Source: Rhodobacteraceae bacterium EL53
GTDB taxonomy: Bacteria > Pseudomonadota > Alphaproteobacteria > Rhodobacterales > Rhodobacteraceae
NCBI GenBank assembly: GCA_900313015.1
Contig: OMPR01000009.1
Span: 1-64,000, forward strand
Length of the DNA stretch: 64,000 nt
Reading direction: 5' to 3'
Both the position numbers and the translations under genes were made by a program. Each line of letters opens with the position of its first letter. Position 1 is the stretch's first letter. Below are positions 51,972 through 62,215 of the stretch, in pieces. Below the pieces are notes generated by a model. It worked only from the letters and a program-made list of their open reading frames with translations. It had not been told where the DNA came from and did no database searches.

Positions 51972-52544
51972 TCAGGGGATGATCCGTGTGTATTTTGTCC
52001 CTTCCAAGGTCGCCCCGACACGCAATCCGGCGCGACCAAACACGGCGGCCAGAACTGGCGAGCGCAATGTGTTCGTGTCAGCCGCCAGCGAGTCGCCCTG
52101 ATCACTCACCACGTATTCAAGATCGGCACCCGCAGCCCACCCGCTGGAATGGCGGAAATCGCGCAGTGCATCATCGGTCATGAAAAACAGAACGTGTGCA
52201 TATTGCTGCGCCCCGATCTGAAACCCCCCACTGCCCTTGATCGCCGAGTAGTAATCAAGGGTAACGCCGTTCACTCGGAGTGCGCCCCGACCATAGCCAC
52301 CGCCGAATACAAACCCCGCCTCGGTGATTAGGGGCATGATCAACATTCCGGCGGCTTTGTTCGCAATGTCGACTGTGTTGGGAAACTGATTGTACATTTC
52401 ATTAAGAGTAGCGTTTACGCGGGCGTCGATTGTTGCAGACGCATTGCTGCCGACGCCGTTTCCACAGGCTGCGGTCATGGATAAACCCGCTACACCAAGG
52501 GCAAAGCCACGACGGGTTAGTCGAGGGGATTTGGAACTGCTCAT
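51972..52544 (-). CDS. YSC84/SYLF-domain lipoprotein
   Basis: This 190-residue protein has a twin-arginine-like n-region (LTRRGFALG) and a lipobox near TAAC (about 24-27). The rest, from about 40, is the YSC84/SYLF domain with FGGGYGRGALRV and GGFQIGAQQYAHVLFFMTD, which binds lipids in eukaryotic relatives. Bacterial members are of unknown job. It stands alone between hemB and its own terminator. Confidence 0.8.
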   Translation of the reverse strand: MSSSKSPRLTRRGFALGVAGLSMTAACGNGVGSNASATIDARVNATLNEMYNQFPNTVDIANKAAGMLIMPLITEAGFVFGGGYGRGALRVNGVTLDYYSAIKGSGGFQIGAQQYAHVLFFMTDDALRDFRHSSGWAAGADLEYVVSDQGDSLAADTNTLRSPVLAAVFGRAGLRVGATLEGTKYTRIIP

Positions 52545-52682
52545 TTTCTGTCTCTGTATTCGTGCCTGAAAAAGCCGGTTTTCCGGTCTTGATGGGGAAC
52601 ATACGCAGAATGCGGTGCCCTGTCACGGGGGCAGAGCGCCTATTCGGCGGGTTGTCGCCATGAAATTTTTGCGACCCGCGCG

Positions 52683-53681
52683 TTATGCTTGCAAATATTT
52701 GGCAATAGCGGGCGCGAAATAGGTTAGAACACCATCGCAACCGGCGCGTTTAAAAGCCATCAAGCTCTCTAACATGATCTTTTCGCCGTCGATCCATCCG
52801 TTCTGGGCAGCGGCCTGGATCATCGCGTATTCGCCGGATACTTGATAGGCATAGGTCGGAACGCCGAATGTGTCTTTGACCCGGTGGCAAATATCTAGGT
52901 AAGGCATGCCTGGTTTCACCATGACCATATCTGCGCCTTCGGTAAGGTCACGCTGGATCATCCGCAGCGCTTCGTTTGAATTGGCTGGGTCCATCTGATA
53001 GGTCTTCTTATCGCCAGTCAGAGCACCAGATGCCCCAACAGCATCCCGAAACGGGCCATAAAAGGCGCTAGCATATTTAGCTGCGTAGCTGAGTATCATG
53101 ACATTGTGGTGACCTGTCGTTTCGAGGGCCTGCCGCATGGCACCGATCCGTCCATCCATCATATCTGAGGGGCCAATGATATCGGCCCCTGCATCGGCTT
53201 GGGCCAGTGTCATTTTAACCAGCGCTTCGACAGTGGCATCGTTGACAATTTCTCTATCCACAACATACCCGTCGTGCCCGTTGATGTTATAAGGGTCCAG
53301 TGCGACATCGGTCATAACTGCCAGATCAGGCGCGACCGATTTGATTGCTCGGATCGCCTTGTTGGTCAAATTGTCAGGGCTCCAGGCTTCGGCACAATCT
53401 TCGGTTTTGAGGCTGGCATCAGTATATGGAAACAAGCAGATGGCTGGTATTCCCAATGCGGCCGCTTCAATTGCGGCTTGTGCAACTTTATCGACGCTGC
53501 GACGCATCACGCCCGGCATGGAATTGACGGGTTCTTCTATACCTTCGCCGTCGCGCACAAAAACCGGCCAAATCAGATCATCCACACTGATCGAGTTTTC
53601 CCGAACCAGTCCGCGAATGGCCTCTGATTTTCGCGTGCGTCTTGGACGGGCTGCGGGAAATGGGGCAATCGTAGGTTTCAT
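52683..53681 (-). CDS. hemB: Delta-aminolevulinic acid dehydratase, aspartate/magnesium type
   Basis: This 332-residue enzyme joins two aminolevulinates to porphobilinogen in heme and bacteriochlorophyll synthesis. The Schiff-base lysines are in SYAAKYASAFYGPFRD and MVMVKPGMPYLD. The metal site reads DVALDPYNINGHDG, with Asp where zinc-type enzymes have Cys, so the enzyme uses Mg and/or a monovalent ion. I chose the ATG at 53681; the frame extends 22 codons upstream without a signal of that being used. Confidence 0.94.
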   Translation of the reverse strand: MKPTIAPFPAARPRRTRKSEAIRGLVRENSISVDDLIWPVFVRDGEGIEEPVNSMPGVMRRSVDKVAQAAIEAAALGIPAICLFPYTDASLKTEDCAEAWSPDNLTNKAIRAIKSVAPDLAVMTDVALDPYNINGHDGYVVDREIVNDATVEALVKMTLAQADAGADIIGPSDMMDGRIGAMRQALETTGHHNVMILSYAAKYASAFYGPFRDAVGASGALTGDKKTYQMDPANSNEALRMIQRDLTEGADMVMVKPGMPYLDICHRVKDTFGVPTYAYQVSGEYAMIQAAAQNGWIDGEKIMLESLMAFKRAGCDGVLTYFAPAIAKYLQA

Positions 53682-53814
53682 GGTCGCGGCTCCTTGAACT
53701 ATTGTGTTGTGGGTGGCATGGAATCCTGATGGTCTCAAGAGAAACAATCGTCGCGTGCTGTTGAATGCATGGGCCGGGCCGAAAAACGGACCGTGATAAC
53801 AAAGGGCAGGGGAT

Positions 53815-54339
53815 TTGGATTGGTATAATTCGATTTTTGAACTGATCGATATGCGCAGCTTTTCGAACCTTTGGTTCTGGATTGCTTTAGCTGTAGGATG
53901 GTCAACCGCCAGTCATTGGATCATTGGTGTTCCGTTTGATATGGTGGTGCGTGCTCGTCGGACAGGGGGGCAGGCGATGGTTGACCTGCAAGACATTGTT
54001 CGCGTCAACGTAAATCGGATGCTCTATATCAACCACTTGTCCGGCATGTGGTTATTGGGAGTGATCTGTTTTGTCCTGTCCACCTTGGCGGTCTTGGGTT
54101 TTTACTATTTTGTCGAATTTGCTCAGGCCGTGTTTCTGATCGGGTTTCCTATGTCCCTTGTTGGTTTGGTTAATTTGGCGGGTGCGCGCCGGATTAGGGC
54201 CGAGGATCTGCAAGGGGTGGATCTCATCAAGCGGTTGAACCGCTGCCGGATTTACACACAGATCATCGGTATGGTTTCGATTTTTGTAACGGCGCTCTGG
54301 GGTATGTACCAGAACCTGTCAATTGGTGTACTAGGCTAA
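53815..54339 (+). CDS. Membrane protein, sometimes named a SufBCD-complex component
   Basis: This 174-residue protein has four membrane segments (about 19-37, 82-100, 104-120 and 150-168) and a conserved start MDWYNSIFELIDMRSFSNLWF. It matches a roseobacter family that databases name a SufBCD complex component; I see nothing in the sequence that supports a role in iron-sulfur assembly. The start is TTG with AAAGGGCAGGGGA upstream; an ATG 12 codons later is the alternative. It lies 33 bp before mfd and may share its transcript. Confidence 0.65.
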   Translation: MDWYNSIFELIDMRSFSNLWFWIALAVGWSTASHWIIGVPFDMVVRARRTGGQAMVDLQDIVRVNVNRMLYINHLSGMWLLGVICFVLSTLAVLGFYYFVEFAQAVFLIGFPMSLVGLVNLAGARRIRAEDLQGVDLIKRLNRCRIYTQIIGMVSIFVTALWGMYQNLSIGVLG

Positions 54340-54372
54340 TTCTCTTACCCCTTTCCCGCGCGAGGCAGTAAA

Positions 54373-57300
54373 ATGGCATCCGAACAAATCATCGTGGGCG
54401 GAGCCCCCGAAGGGTTCGACGCAAAGTTGATCTTGAAAGAGATCGAACGCCAAAGCAGCCCGGTCCTTCATATTGCGCGGGATGACAAACGGTTAGAGGC
54501 AATGCGCGCAGCCCTTGCCTTTTTCGCGCCTGATCTGCCCGTGTTTGTGTTTCCCGGTTGGGATTGTTTGCCTTATGACCGGGTATCCCCAAACGCTGAC
54601 ATCTCGGCCGCGCGGATGGCGACATTGGCAGCCTTGGTGCACCAGATGCCCGCGCGCTTTGTTTTACTGACGACTTTGAACGCCGCGACGCAAAAGGTCC
54701 CAGCCAGAAAGATCCTGCGCGAGGCAGCGTTTTCCGCTCAGGTGGGGGGGCGTGTTGACGAGGCCGCCCTGCGTGGATTTCTCGTTCGGATGGGTTTCAC
54801 GCAAAGTCCGACTGTGATGGAACCAGGGGATTATGCGATCCGGGGCGGTATCATTGACATCTTCCCACCGGGCGAAGGCGGCCCTGTCCGCCTGGATTTT
54901 TTTGGGGACGTGCTGGATGGAGCGCGCCGTTTTGATCCGGTGACCCAGCGGACAACTGAGAAACTGGATGTGATCGAACTGGCCCCGGTGTCCGAGGTTA
55001 TCTTGGACGAGGCCGCGATAACGCGGTTCCGCCAGAACTACCGCATCGAATTCGGGGCGGCTGGGACAGATGATCCATTGTACGAAGCGGTTAGCGCAGG
55101 GCGGAAACACCAAGGTATTGAACACTGGTTGCCGTTTTTCCATGAGCGTCTAGAGACGCTATTTGACTACTTGCCAGATGCAACCGTCACATTGGATGAC
55201 CAGATTACACCCAGTCGACTGGCCCGTTGGGACAGCATCGCCGATCAGTACGAAACCCGCAAACTTGCACTTCAGTCCAAAACGCGGATGGATAGTGTCT
55301 ACAAACCGACGCATCCAGAGCTGTTGTATCTGAATGACATGGCGTGGGTTGAGGTGCTGCAAGGGCGTCGCCGACTGAATTTCAATCCGTTGCCACAGGC
55401 GACTGGCCCTGGTGTCATCGATGCAGGCGGCCGCATTGGGCGCAACTTCTCTCCGGAGCGGCAGCAGGAAAGTGTGAGCCTTTTTGGGGCTTTGGCAGAC
55501 CACATTAAGACGCGGTTGTCTGAAGGGCCAGTGGTCATAGCCTCTTATTCTGAGGGCGCGCGCGAGCGTCTGACAGGACTGATCGAAGACGAAGGGCTTG
55601 CTGAAACCATCAGTATCGCGGATGGAACGCGGATCGGAAAGCGCGGTCTCCACCTGGCGGTCTGGGCGCTGGAACACGGGTTTGCAACATCGGATCTGAC
55701 GGTGATCGCAGAACAGGACGTGCTGGGGGATCGCTTGATCCGGGCCCCAAAGAAACGCCGCACAGCCGAAAACTTCCTAACCGAGACACAATCCCTAAGC
55801 CCCGGCGATCTCGTGGTGCATGTCGATCACGGCATTGGGCGGTTCCAAGGGCTTGAAGTGGTCACAGCTGCGGGGGCAGCGCACGAATGCATTCTGTTGG
55901 AGTACGCGGAACGCTCCAAGCTGTATCTGCCGGTCGAAAACATAGAACTGCTGTCGAAGTACGGCCATGATGAGGGTCTGCTAGATCGCCTTGGTGGTGG
56001 CGCATGGCAGGCGAAAAAAGCCAAACTCAAAGAACGTATCCGCGAAATGGCGGATAAACTGATACGGATCGCTGCAGAACGGGCTTTGCGGAAAGCGCCG
56101 ATTATGGACCCTCCGGCGCATGCTTGGGAAGAATTCAGTGCCCGGTTCCCCTATCAGGAAACCGACGATCAGTTGCGCGCAATTTCTGAAGTGATGGACG
56201 ATATGCATTCTGGCCAACCGATGGATCGATTGATCTGTGGGGATGTCGGGTTCGGAAAGACTGAGGTTGCCATGCGTGCGGCCTTTGTTGCGGCCATGTC
56301 TGGTGTGCAGGTTGCTGTCGTTGCGCCGACCACATTGCTTGCGCGGCAACACGCTGCCAGCTTCGCAGATCGATTTCGTGGTTTTCCGCTCGAAGTACGC
56401 CAACTGAGCCGATTTGTTTCTGCCAAAGAGGCGCAAAAAACCCGCGATGGTCTAGCGCGCGGGACCGTGGATATCGTGGTAGGAACCCATGCGTTGTTGG
56501 CAAAGGGTTTGCGGTTCAATAACTTAGGCTTGTTGGTCATTGATGAAGAACAACATTTTGGTGTTGGTCACAAAGAACGCCTGAAGCAATTGCGCTCAGA
56601 TATCCATGTTTTGACTCTGACCGCCACGCCGATCCCACGGACCCTGCAATTGTCGCTAACCGGCGTTCGAGACCTGTCCATTATTGGCACCCCGCCGGTC
56701 GACCGTTTGGCGATCCGGACTTACATAAGCGAATTTGATGCGGTCACGATCCGCGAGGCATTGCTGCGGGAACATTATCGTGGAGGGCAAAGCTTTTACG
56801 TGGTGCCACGCATCAAAGATCTACCTGAGATCGAAGAGTTCCTAAAGGATCAAATGCCCGAACTCAGCTATGTCGTTGCCCATGGCCAGATGGCAGCGGG
56901 TGAATTGGATGATCGAATGAATGCGTTCTACGACGGCAAATATGATGTGTTGCTGGCAACAACTATTGTTGAATCTGGCCTGGATATTCCAACTGCCAAT
57001 ACAATGGTCGTGCATCGCTCTGATATGTTTGGCCTGTCGCAGCTTTACCAAATTCGGGGACGCGTTGGGCGGTCGAAAACGCGGGCCTATGCGTATCTCA
57101 CCACCAAACCACGCGCCAAGTTGACAGATGCCGCCCAGAAACGTCTGCGTGTCCTTGGGTCGCTTGATACTTTGGGGGCTGGTTTTACACTAGCATCACA
57201 AGATCTCGATATCCGGGGCGCAGGTAATTTGCTGGGCGAAGAGCAATCCGGACAGATGCGGGATGTGGGGTATGAGCTTTATCAATCCATGCTGGAAGAG

Positions 57301-57837
57301 GCGATCGCAAAAATCAAATCCGGCGAAATGGAAGGGTTGTCCGAGGCCGATGATCAGTGGGCGCCGCAGATCAATCTGGGTGTACCGGTCCTCATTCCGA
57401 ATGACTTTGTTCCTGATCTGGATGTGCGACTGGGGCTCTATCGCCGACTGAGTGGTCTCAGTACCAAAGTTGAGCTTGAAGGCTTTGCTGCGGAATTGAT
57501 TGACCGGTTTGGGGCCCTGCCCAAAGAGGTCAACACATTGCTGTTGGTGGTGCGGATCAAGGCGATGTGTAAACGCGCTGGCATAGCAAAGCTTGATGGC
57601 GGTCCGAAAGGAGCAACGATCCAATTCCACAATGACAAGTTTGCTTCGCCACAGGGGCTGGTTGAATTCATTCAGTCCCAGGATGGCTTGGCTAAGGTCA
57701 AAGATAACAAGATTGTTGTACGTCGGGATTGGAGAAAAGACAGCGACAAGATCAAAGGTGCCTTTGCCATTGCGCGCGATTTGGCAGAAAAACTAGTTGC
57801 CGAACGTAAACGCGCCAAAGCCAAGTCAAAGAGCTGA
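54373..57837 (+). CDS. mfd: Transcription-repair coupling factor
   Basis: This 1154-residue protein has the Mfd domains in order: UvrB-homology region with VFVFPGWDCLPYDR (about 50-65), a CarD-like RNA-polymerase-binding domain from GDLVVHVDHGIGRF (about 478), helicase motif I CGDVGFGKTEVAMRAAF (about 622), DEEQ box VIDEEQHFGVGHKER (about 722), motif VI QIRGRVGRSKTRAYAY and the C-terminal TRCF domain. It removes stalled RNA polymerase and recruits UvrA. The length is that of the family. Confidence 0.96.
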   Translation: MASEQIIVGGAPEGFDAKLILKEIERQSSPVLHIARDDKRLEAMRAALAFFAPDLPVFVFPGWDCLPYDRVSPNADISAARMATLAALVHQMPARFVLLTTLNAATQKVPARKILREAAFSAQVGGRVDEAALRGFLVRMGFTQSPTVMEPGDYAIRGGIIDIFPPGEGGPVRLDFFGDVLDGARRFDPVTQRTTEKLDVIELAPVSEVILDEAAITRFRQNYRIEFGAAGTDDPLYEAVSAGRKHQGIEHWLPFFHERLETLFDYLPDATVTLDDQITPSRLARWDSIADQYETRKLALQSKTRMDSVYKPTHPELLYLNDMAWVEVLQGRRRLNFNPLPQATGPGVIDAGGRIGRNFSPERQQESVSLFGALADHIKTRLSEGPVVIASYSEGARERLTGLIEDEGLAETISIADGTRIGKRGLHLAVWALEHGFATSDLTVIAEQDVLGDRLIRAPKKRRTAENFLTETQSLSPGDLVVHVDHGIGRFQGLEVVTAAGAAHECILLEYAERSKLYLPVENIELLSKYGHDEGLLDRLGGGAWQAKKAKLKERIREMADKLIRIAAERALRKAPIMDPPAHAWEEFSARFPYQETDDQLRAISEVMDDMHSGQPMDRLICGDVGFGKTEVAMRAAFVAAMSGVQVAVVAPTTLLARQHAASFADRFRGFPLEVRQLSRFVSAKEAQKTRDGLARGTVDIVVGTHALLAKGLRFNNLGLLVIDEEQHFGVGHKERLKQLRSDIHVLTLTATPIPRTLQLSLTGVRDLSIIGTPPVDRLAIRTYISEFDAVTIREALLREHYRGGQSFYVVPRIKDLPEIEEFLKDQMPELSYVVAHGQMAAGELDDRMNAFYDGKYDVLLATTIVESGLDIPTANTMVVHRSDMFGLSQLYQIRGRVGRSKTRAYAYLTTKPRAKLTDAAQKRLRVLGSLDTLGAGFTLASQDLDIRGAGNLLGEEQSGQMRDVGYELYQSMLEEAIAKIKSGEMEGLSEADDQWAPQINLGVPVLIPNDFVPDLDVRLGLYRRLSGLSTKVELEGFAAELIDRFGALPKEVNTLLLVVRIKAMCKRAGIAKLDGGPKGATIQFHNDKFASPQGLVEFIQSQDGLAKVKDNKIVVRRDWRKDSDKIKGAFAIARDLAEKLVAERKRAKAKSKS

Positions 57838-57856
57838 ACTGGCCTTTACAAGGGGG

Positions 57857-57885
57857 CTAAGCCAAGGTGATGCGCCTTGGCTTAG
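57857..57885. terminator. Hairpin between mfd and the SH3 gene
   Basis: CTAAGCCAAGG (57857-57867) and CCTTGGCTTAG (57875-57885) form an 11-bp perfect stem, loop TGATGCG. It lies just past the mfd stop and includes the stop codon of the convergent SH3 gene, so it can serve both. T-runs are weak. Confidence 0.6.
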
Positions 57886-58559
57886 TCGCCGCTGACAAAG
57901 GTACAGAGCTGCCAGATACCTTGGCGGGTTTTGTAAAACGCAGCACGGTGTCCCACCATCGACCACAGAAAATCCCGATGCATGTACCCTGTGGTTCCAT
58001 CCGTAAGCAAAACATTTTGGTAGTCCTGTTCGAGGTCGAACGCAGAAACAGTGACAAGTTCGTGGCTTATCGTCTGTAACAGTGGGCTATCCCGACCTGC
58101 GCCTTGGCGCAGGGAAACACGAGTGCCATCAACGAAATAGGTCTGAAACGGATCCAGCTCAGGGGGCAGACGAATACCCCACTGTGTCGGCATCCAGAAT
58201 TCGCCTTCGTCGTCAAAATACCCTGCGCTTGAGATCGTCTCGGCAAGATTATCCCAATATGCTTCTCGCAGCGCATCTGCCTGATCACGTTCTGGCTCAC
58301 CTGATGTTTCAAGTGGGCGGGTCAAGTTCTGGCGCAGTTCTGCAGGGCCACCATCGCCACCGTGGCTGAGGTATATATCTGGACATGCCACAGAGACTAC
58401 CCGTTCGATATCGCGCGCTGCTACGGCCTGTTTCAGTTCTTCGCGAAAGGTTACAAGGCTTGGGTCTTGGGTCGCTTGGTCTAGAGGTGGAAACTGCTGA
58501 CGGTCTGCAAAAGCGGGTGGTGTCAGTGCGACACCTAGCACTATGGCCAAGGTCCTCAT
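57882..58559 (-). CDS. Exported SH3-domain protein
   Basis: This 225-residue protein has a signal peptide (MRTLAIVLGVALTPPAFA, 1-18). The C-terminal 90 residues, with VSLRQGAGRDSPLLQTISHE and YMHRDFLWSMVG, resemble a bacterial SH3 domain; the N-terminal part is not recognised. It is probably periplasmic. Its start overlaps the TPR gene stop by ATGA. Confidence 0.7.
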   Translation of the reverse strand: MRTLAIVLGVALTPPAFADRQQFPPLDQATQDPSLVTFREELKQAVAARDIERVVSVACPDIYLSHGGDGGPAELRQNLTRPLETSGEPERDQADALREAYWDNLAETISSAGYFDDEGEFWMPTQWGIRLPPELDPFQTYFVDGTRVSLRQGAGRDSPLLQTISHELVTVSAFDLEQDYQNVLLTDGTTGYMHRDFLWSMVGHRAAFYKTRQGIWQLCTFVSGD

Positions 58560-60220
58560 GCGGCCCCGTGCATAGCAGCCTGCGCACAAAAACACGAAGC
58601 AGCCACGGCTTGGTCTGCGCGCGCCAAAGCTAGATCTAGTCTTTGTTTGATCTGAATAATTTCAATGACTTCACTTCTGGACTTAAGGCAATCGTGTAAT
58701 CCTCTTAGGCTCCAGACATTGTCCGGGTTTATCGATGCGCGGCTAAGTTGTCCGCCTAAGCCTAGGTCTTCGCGATAGACAGCTTCGGCTTCGGCGACAT
58801 GACCCTGTTCGTAGAGCAAAGCGCCCAAAGCATGGCGCGTGGGTTGCATCCACCCCCACGGCTCATCGTAGGGCAAAGCGTCATCTAATGCGACGGACCT
58901 GCGTAAATGTGCATAGGCAATATCGTAGTTTTCTTTACGGTATTCGATTTCACCACGCAGCATTTCCGTTGCGATTTCAAGGAGATCTAAGATTTTGTTA
59001 TTGTGGAGTAGCCGAGTGGCTGGAACGCGCGCCTTAGCGGCTAGAAAGACCTGCTCTTCAGCTTCAGCTTCGGCAACACGGCCAGTGGCGGCAAATGCAA
59101 CGGCGCGGGCATAGTGCGTGGTTGCTGTCAGGGTGCGATAAATGCGCTGATCTTCTGGCGCTTCCAATGCGATGGCTTCTTCCCAACGGCCAAAGCGGAT
59201 CAGGATGTGGGGCTTCATTGCCATATAGGCTTCAAAATAATCCGCCATTGGCGGGCTCTCAATCTCAAGCATTTCTTTGGGCACCGTGTCCCACATCCCT
59301 TGCACGGCATCCAAGGCCGGCTGCATCTGGCCCAAGAACAACGCACCATAAATGACGAAGTGGTAGTCGTGCTGTCGGTACCCGGTATAGATGTTATAGG
59401 CGCCTTCGCGTTCATAATATTTCAAATCAGCTTGAACAGCCTTTTGATTCCAGTGCACCACGTTTTGATAATGCCCACATAACACGTCGATATGGGTGGG
59501 CATGTGGACCAAATGTCCCGCATCGGGTACCAAAGTGCGCAACACATCCCCAGCCTTGAGCGCCTTTTCTGGGGTGGGAGACATCTCCATCAGGTGCACG
59601 TAGAGGTGTAGCAAGCCAGGATGGGACATTGCATTTTCTATGTTGGACATCGCGTCTTCGAGAACGTGTTGCGCTTCGAGAGTTGCGGCCCCTGTAGCAG
59701 GCGCGCCTGACGCGAGATCCCACATTTGCCAAGGGGTGAGGTTCAACAGAGATTCAACGAAGATCGTGCGCAGGTCTAGATGATCTGGAACCTCAGCAAA
59801 GGCCGCGCGCATCGCGACGGCAAAATCCTGATCCCAAGCGTGCATGTCATCAAGGATGTCACGTTGAGGGTATCTGGCTGGAAGGGCGCGGATCAACGCT
59901 TGTTCAGCGGCAGTGGTCCCCTCAACATTGGCCAACGCGTGCTGGCAGGCGTCAAACGCCGTCGCCAGAGAGTCTGCTTGTGTCGCGGGGTCTTGCCGTT
60001 CCCAAGGCATGTTGTAGTTCGGTCCAGCGGCATAGCTGACACCCCAATGTGCCATTGCACAGTCAGGGTCATGGGTCAGAGCGCGCTTGAAACAAGCAAC
60101 GGCTTCTTGATGGTTATAGGCAAAAGTCCAGATAAGGCCACGATCAAACCACAGTTGCGCGTCCGCTGAGGTGGTTGTTATCGCGCAGCTGTGGTGGCCA
60201 AGATCATAATATGAATCCAT
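58556..60220 (-). CDS. Tetratricopeptide-repeat protein
   Basis: This 554-residue protein begins with a DLGHHSCAITTTSADAQLWFD motif and contains several TPR-like helix pairs (for example WTFAYNHQEAVACFKRALTHDPDCAMAHWG near 30-60 and YDIAYAHLRRSVALDDALPYDEPWG near 440). No signal peptide is seen. Similar proteins are widespread with no known reaction. It is coupled to the SH3 gene by ATGA. Confidence 0.8.
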   Translation of the reverse strand: MDSYYDLGHHSCAITTTSADAQLWFDRGLIWTFAYNHQEAVACFKRALTHDPDCAMAHWGVSYAAGPNYNMPWERQDPATQADSLATAFDACQHALANVEGTTAAEQALIRALPARYPQRDILDDMHAWDQDFAVAMRAAFAEVPDHLDLRTIFVESLLNLTPWQMWDLASGAPATGAATLEAQHVLEDAMSNIENAMSHPGLLHLYVHLMEMSPTPEKALKAGDVLRTLVPDAGHLVHMPTHIDVLCGHYQNVVHWNQKAVQADLKYYEREGAYNIYTGYRQHDYHFVIYGALFLGQMQPALDAVQGMWDTVPKEMLEIESPPMADYFEAYMAMKPHILIRFGRWEEAIALEAPEDQRIYRTLTATTHYARAVAFAATGRVAEAEAEEQVFLAAKARVPATRLLHNNKILDLLEIATEMLRGEIEYRKENYDIAYAHLRRSVALDDALPYDEPWGWMQPTRHALGALLYEQGHVAEAEAVYREDLGLGGQLSRASINPDNVWSLRGLHDCLKSRSEVIEIIQIKQRLDLALARADQAVAASCFCAQAAMHGAA

Positions 60221-60263
60221 GAAATCTCTCCCAATTGATCAGGAGCGTATGTGATTTCAAAAG

Positions 60264-61472
60264 TTACGCAAGCTGCCGGTCTTCGATTTTGGCCATGCGA
60301 AGCATGAGAAGAAACCCGATCGCTGACATGGTGAGAATACCAAACGTCAACGGCAGAAGAGAACCATCAAACAGCAAGCCAACGGGGGCAGCGATTGCGG
60401 CAGCACACACAGTCGAAATCGCGCCTATGACCGAGGCAGCCATGCCAGCGATATGCCCCATCGGCTCCATCGCCATAGCATTTAGGTTACCTAGAGTGGT
60501 TCCTGCCATAAAGAACACAGTGGCCTGCCACCCGACAAATAGCGCAAAACTGAGCGTATCGTTCAAGGTTACACCCTCCAAAAGCACCATGGCGGTGGAC
60601 AAAACGATTTGAGCGCCCAAGGTTAAGGTTACAATGCGCCGCATACCCAGTTTGACCACAAGGATGGCGTTTAAAACACTGGCACTGCCAGAAATCAAGG
60701 CAACGCCACCAAACCAGAATGGAAAGCTGTCGGCACGATCAAAGATCTGTCCATAAATCTGTTGAACCATCGTTAGCATTGTAAACAGAGCACCAAGGCA
60801 CAGGGTCTGAACTACAATCGACAGGCGCACGGTAGGATGGCGTAACATCTCGACCATTGCGCTCCAGAGGAGCTTTCCCTGAAATGGGCGTCGGTTTTCG
60901 CGCGCCAAGGGTTCTTCTAGGCGGAGCGCGACCCACAGGCTAATGAGAACTCCAAAGACGATAAAGGCGACGAAAACCCCCCGCCATCCGGTGAAAATGA
61001 TGATCCCCTGTGCCAAAGCCGGGGCGAAGGCTGGGAAAATGGTGAAAATCATCATGGCGATTGACATAATGCGCGCCATCTCGCGTCCAGAATAATAGTC
61101 TCGTACAATTGCAACACCAACGATCCGCGGGGCTGCAGCACCCAACCCTTGTAAAACACGGGCGGCGAGAACAATCTCGAGAGAGGAACTGATCCAGGCG
61201 ATAAAGGCACCCAAAATGTAGATTCCTGCACCAACTAGAACGACGGGTTTGCGTCCAAACGCATCCGAAAGCGGACCGGTAAAAAAAGTTCCAATCCCCA
61301 TGCCAAGCACAAAGGATGTCAGGATCAACTGGGCTTGGTTAACGTCGCCCGCACTCAGCTCAGCCGCGATCTCTGGCAAGGCAGGCAGCATCGCATCGAT
61401 TGAGAATGCAATGGTGGCGAACATCACCGCGATGAGAGAGATGAATTCGGATTTGGAAATTCGGCTGGGCAT
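60264..61472 (-). CDS. Bcr/CflA-type multidrug MFS exporter
   Basis: This 402-residue transporter has 12 membrane segments and the MFS motif A GPLSDAFGRKPVVL near 65-78 and the Bcr/CflA pattern at the start (FISLIAVMFATIAFSIDAMLPALPEIA). It exports drugs or metabolites by proton exchange. The ATG at 61472 has AAGGAG 6 nt upstream; the 22-codon longer form is not needed. It stands alone. Confidence 0.87.
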   Translation of the reverse strand: MPSRISKSEFISLIAVMFATIAFSIDAMLPALPEIAAELSAGDVNQAQLILTSFVLGMGIGTFFTGPLSDAFGRKPVVLVGAGIYILGAFIAWISSSLEIVLAARVLQGLGAAAPRIVGVAIVRDYYSGREMARIMSIAMMIFTIFPAFAPALAQGIIIFTGWRGVFVAFIVFGVLISLWVALRLEEPLARENRRPFQGKLLWSAMVEMLRHPTVRLSIVVQTLCLGALFTMLTMVQQIYGQIFDRADSFPFWFGGVALISGSASVLNAILVVKLGMRRIVTLTLGAQIVLSTAMVLLEGVTLNDTLSFALFVGWQATVFFMAGTTLGNLNAMAMEPMGHIAGMAASVIGAISTVCAAAIAAPVGLLFDGSLLPLTFGILTMSAIGFLLMLRMAKIEDRQLA

Positions 61473-61550
61473 AGGGAACTCCTTACCCAATCGCGCTATC
61501 ACGCGCCTTTGACTGGGACCAGAGATAGAATTGCACACACCTCTGTGTTT

Positions 61551-62210
61551 TTATGCAGGGGAAGTCTCAAGTTGGGATAAGATATCCGCAATTACTTTTT
61601 CCCACATTTCAGGGGGTTGTGCGCCCGGTACGGCATGCTGACTGGCTACGATAAAGGTTGGAACTGAATTGACACCCATTTTGCGTGAATGGGCATCACG
61701 ATTGCGGATGTCATCACGATCCGCATCAGAGCTGAGCAATTTGCGTACTACCGATGCATCCATACCGATGCTGTCTGCAACATCCGCCAGTACATCATGA
61801 TCGCCAATATCGCGCGCCTCTACGAAATATGCCGTGAACAAGGCATCAACCGCTTGATTTTGTTTCTGCTCAATCCCAGCCCAGTGAATAAGACGGTGCG
61901 CGTCCAACGTGTTTGGAGTGCGCTTCATGCCCTCGAAGTTGATATTCAAGCCAAGCTTCTCGGCATATTCGACAACTGGCGCATAGGCTTTTACGGCCGC
62001 TTCTTTGCCCCCAAATTTACCCTCTAGGTAAGCGCGGCGGTCCATTCCGTCGTCTGGCATTTCGGGGTTGAGCTGGAACGGGTGCCATTCGATTACGAAC
62101 GGGTGGTGGGGCACATTGGCCAAGGCCTGTTCCAGATTTGTTTTACCAATGAAACACCAAGGGCAGATAGGATCAGACAGGATATCAAGTTTGACGGTTT
62201 GTTCAGTCAT
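61551..62210 (-). CDS. DsbA-family oxidoreductase, FrnE type
   Basis: This 219-residue protein has a thioredoxin fold with CPWC at 16-19 (DPICPWCFIGKTNLE), a helical insert and GVNSVPTFIVASQHAVPGAQ with the cis-Pro. The absence of a signal peptide indicates a cytoplasmic FrnE-like protein. It starts 5 bases after the acyl-CoA synthetase gene and probably is co-transcribed; a link with its substrate is not evident. Confidence 0.88.
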   Translation of the reverse strand: MTEQTVKLDILSDPICPWCFIGKTNLEQALANVPHHPFVIEWHPFQLNPEMPDDGMDRRAYLEGKFGGKEAAVKAYAPVVEYAEKLGLNINFEGMKRTPNTLDAHRLIHWAGIEQKQNQAVDALFTAYFVEARDIGDHDVLADVADSIGMDASVVRKLLSSDADRDDIRNRDAHSRKMGVNSVPTFIVASQHAVPGAQPPEMWEKVIADILSQLETSPA

Positions 62211-62215
62211 GAGGT

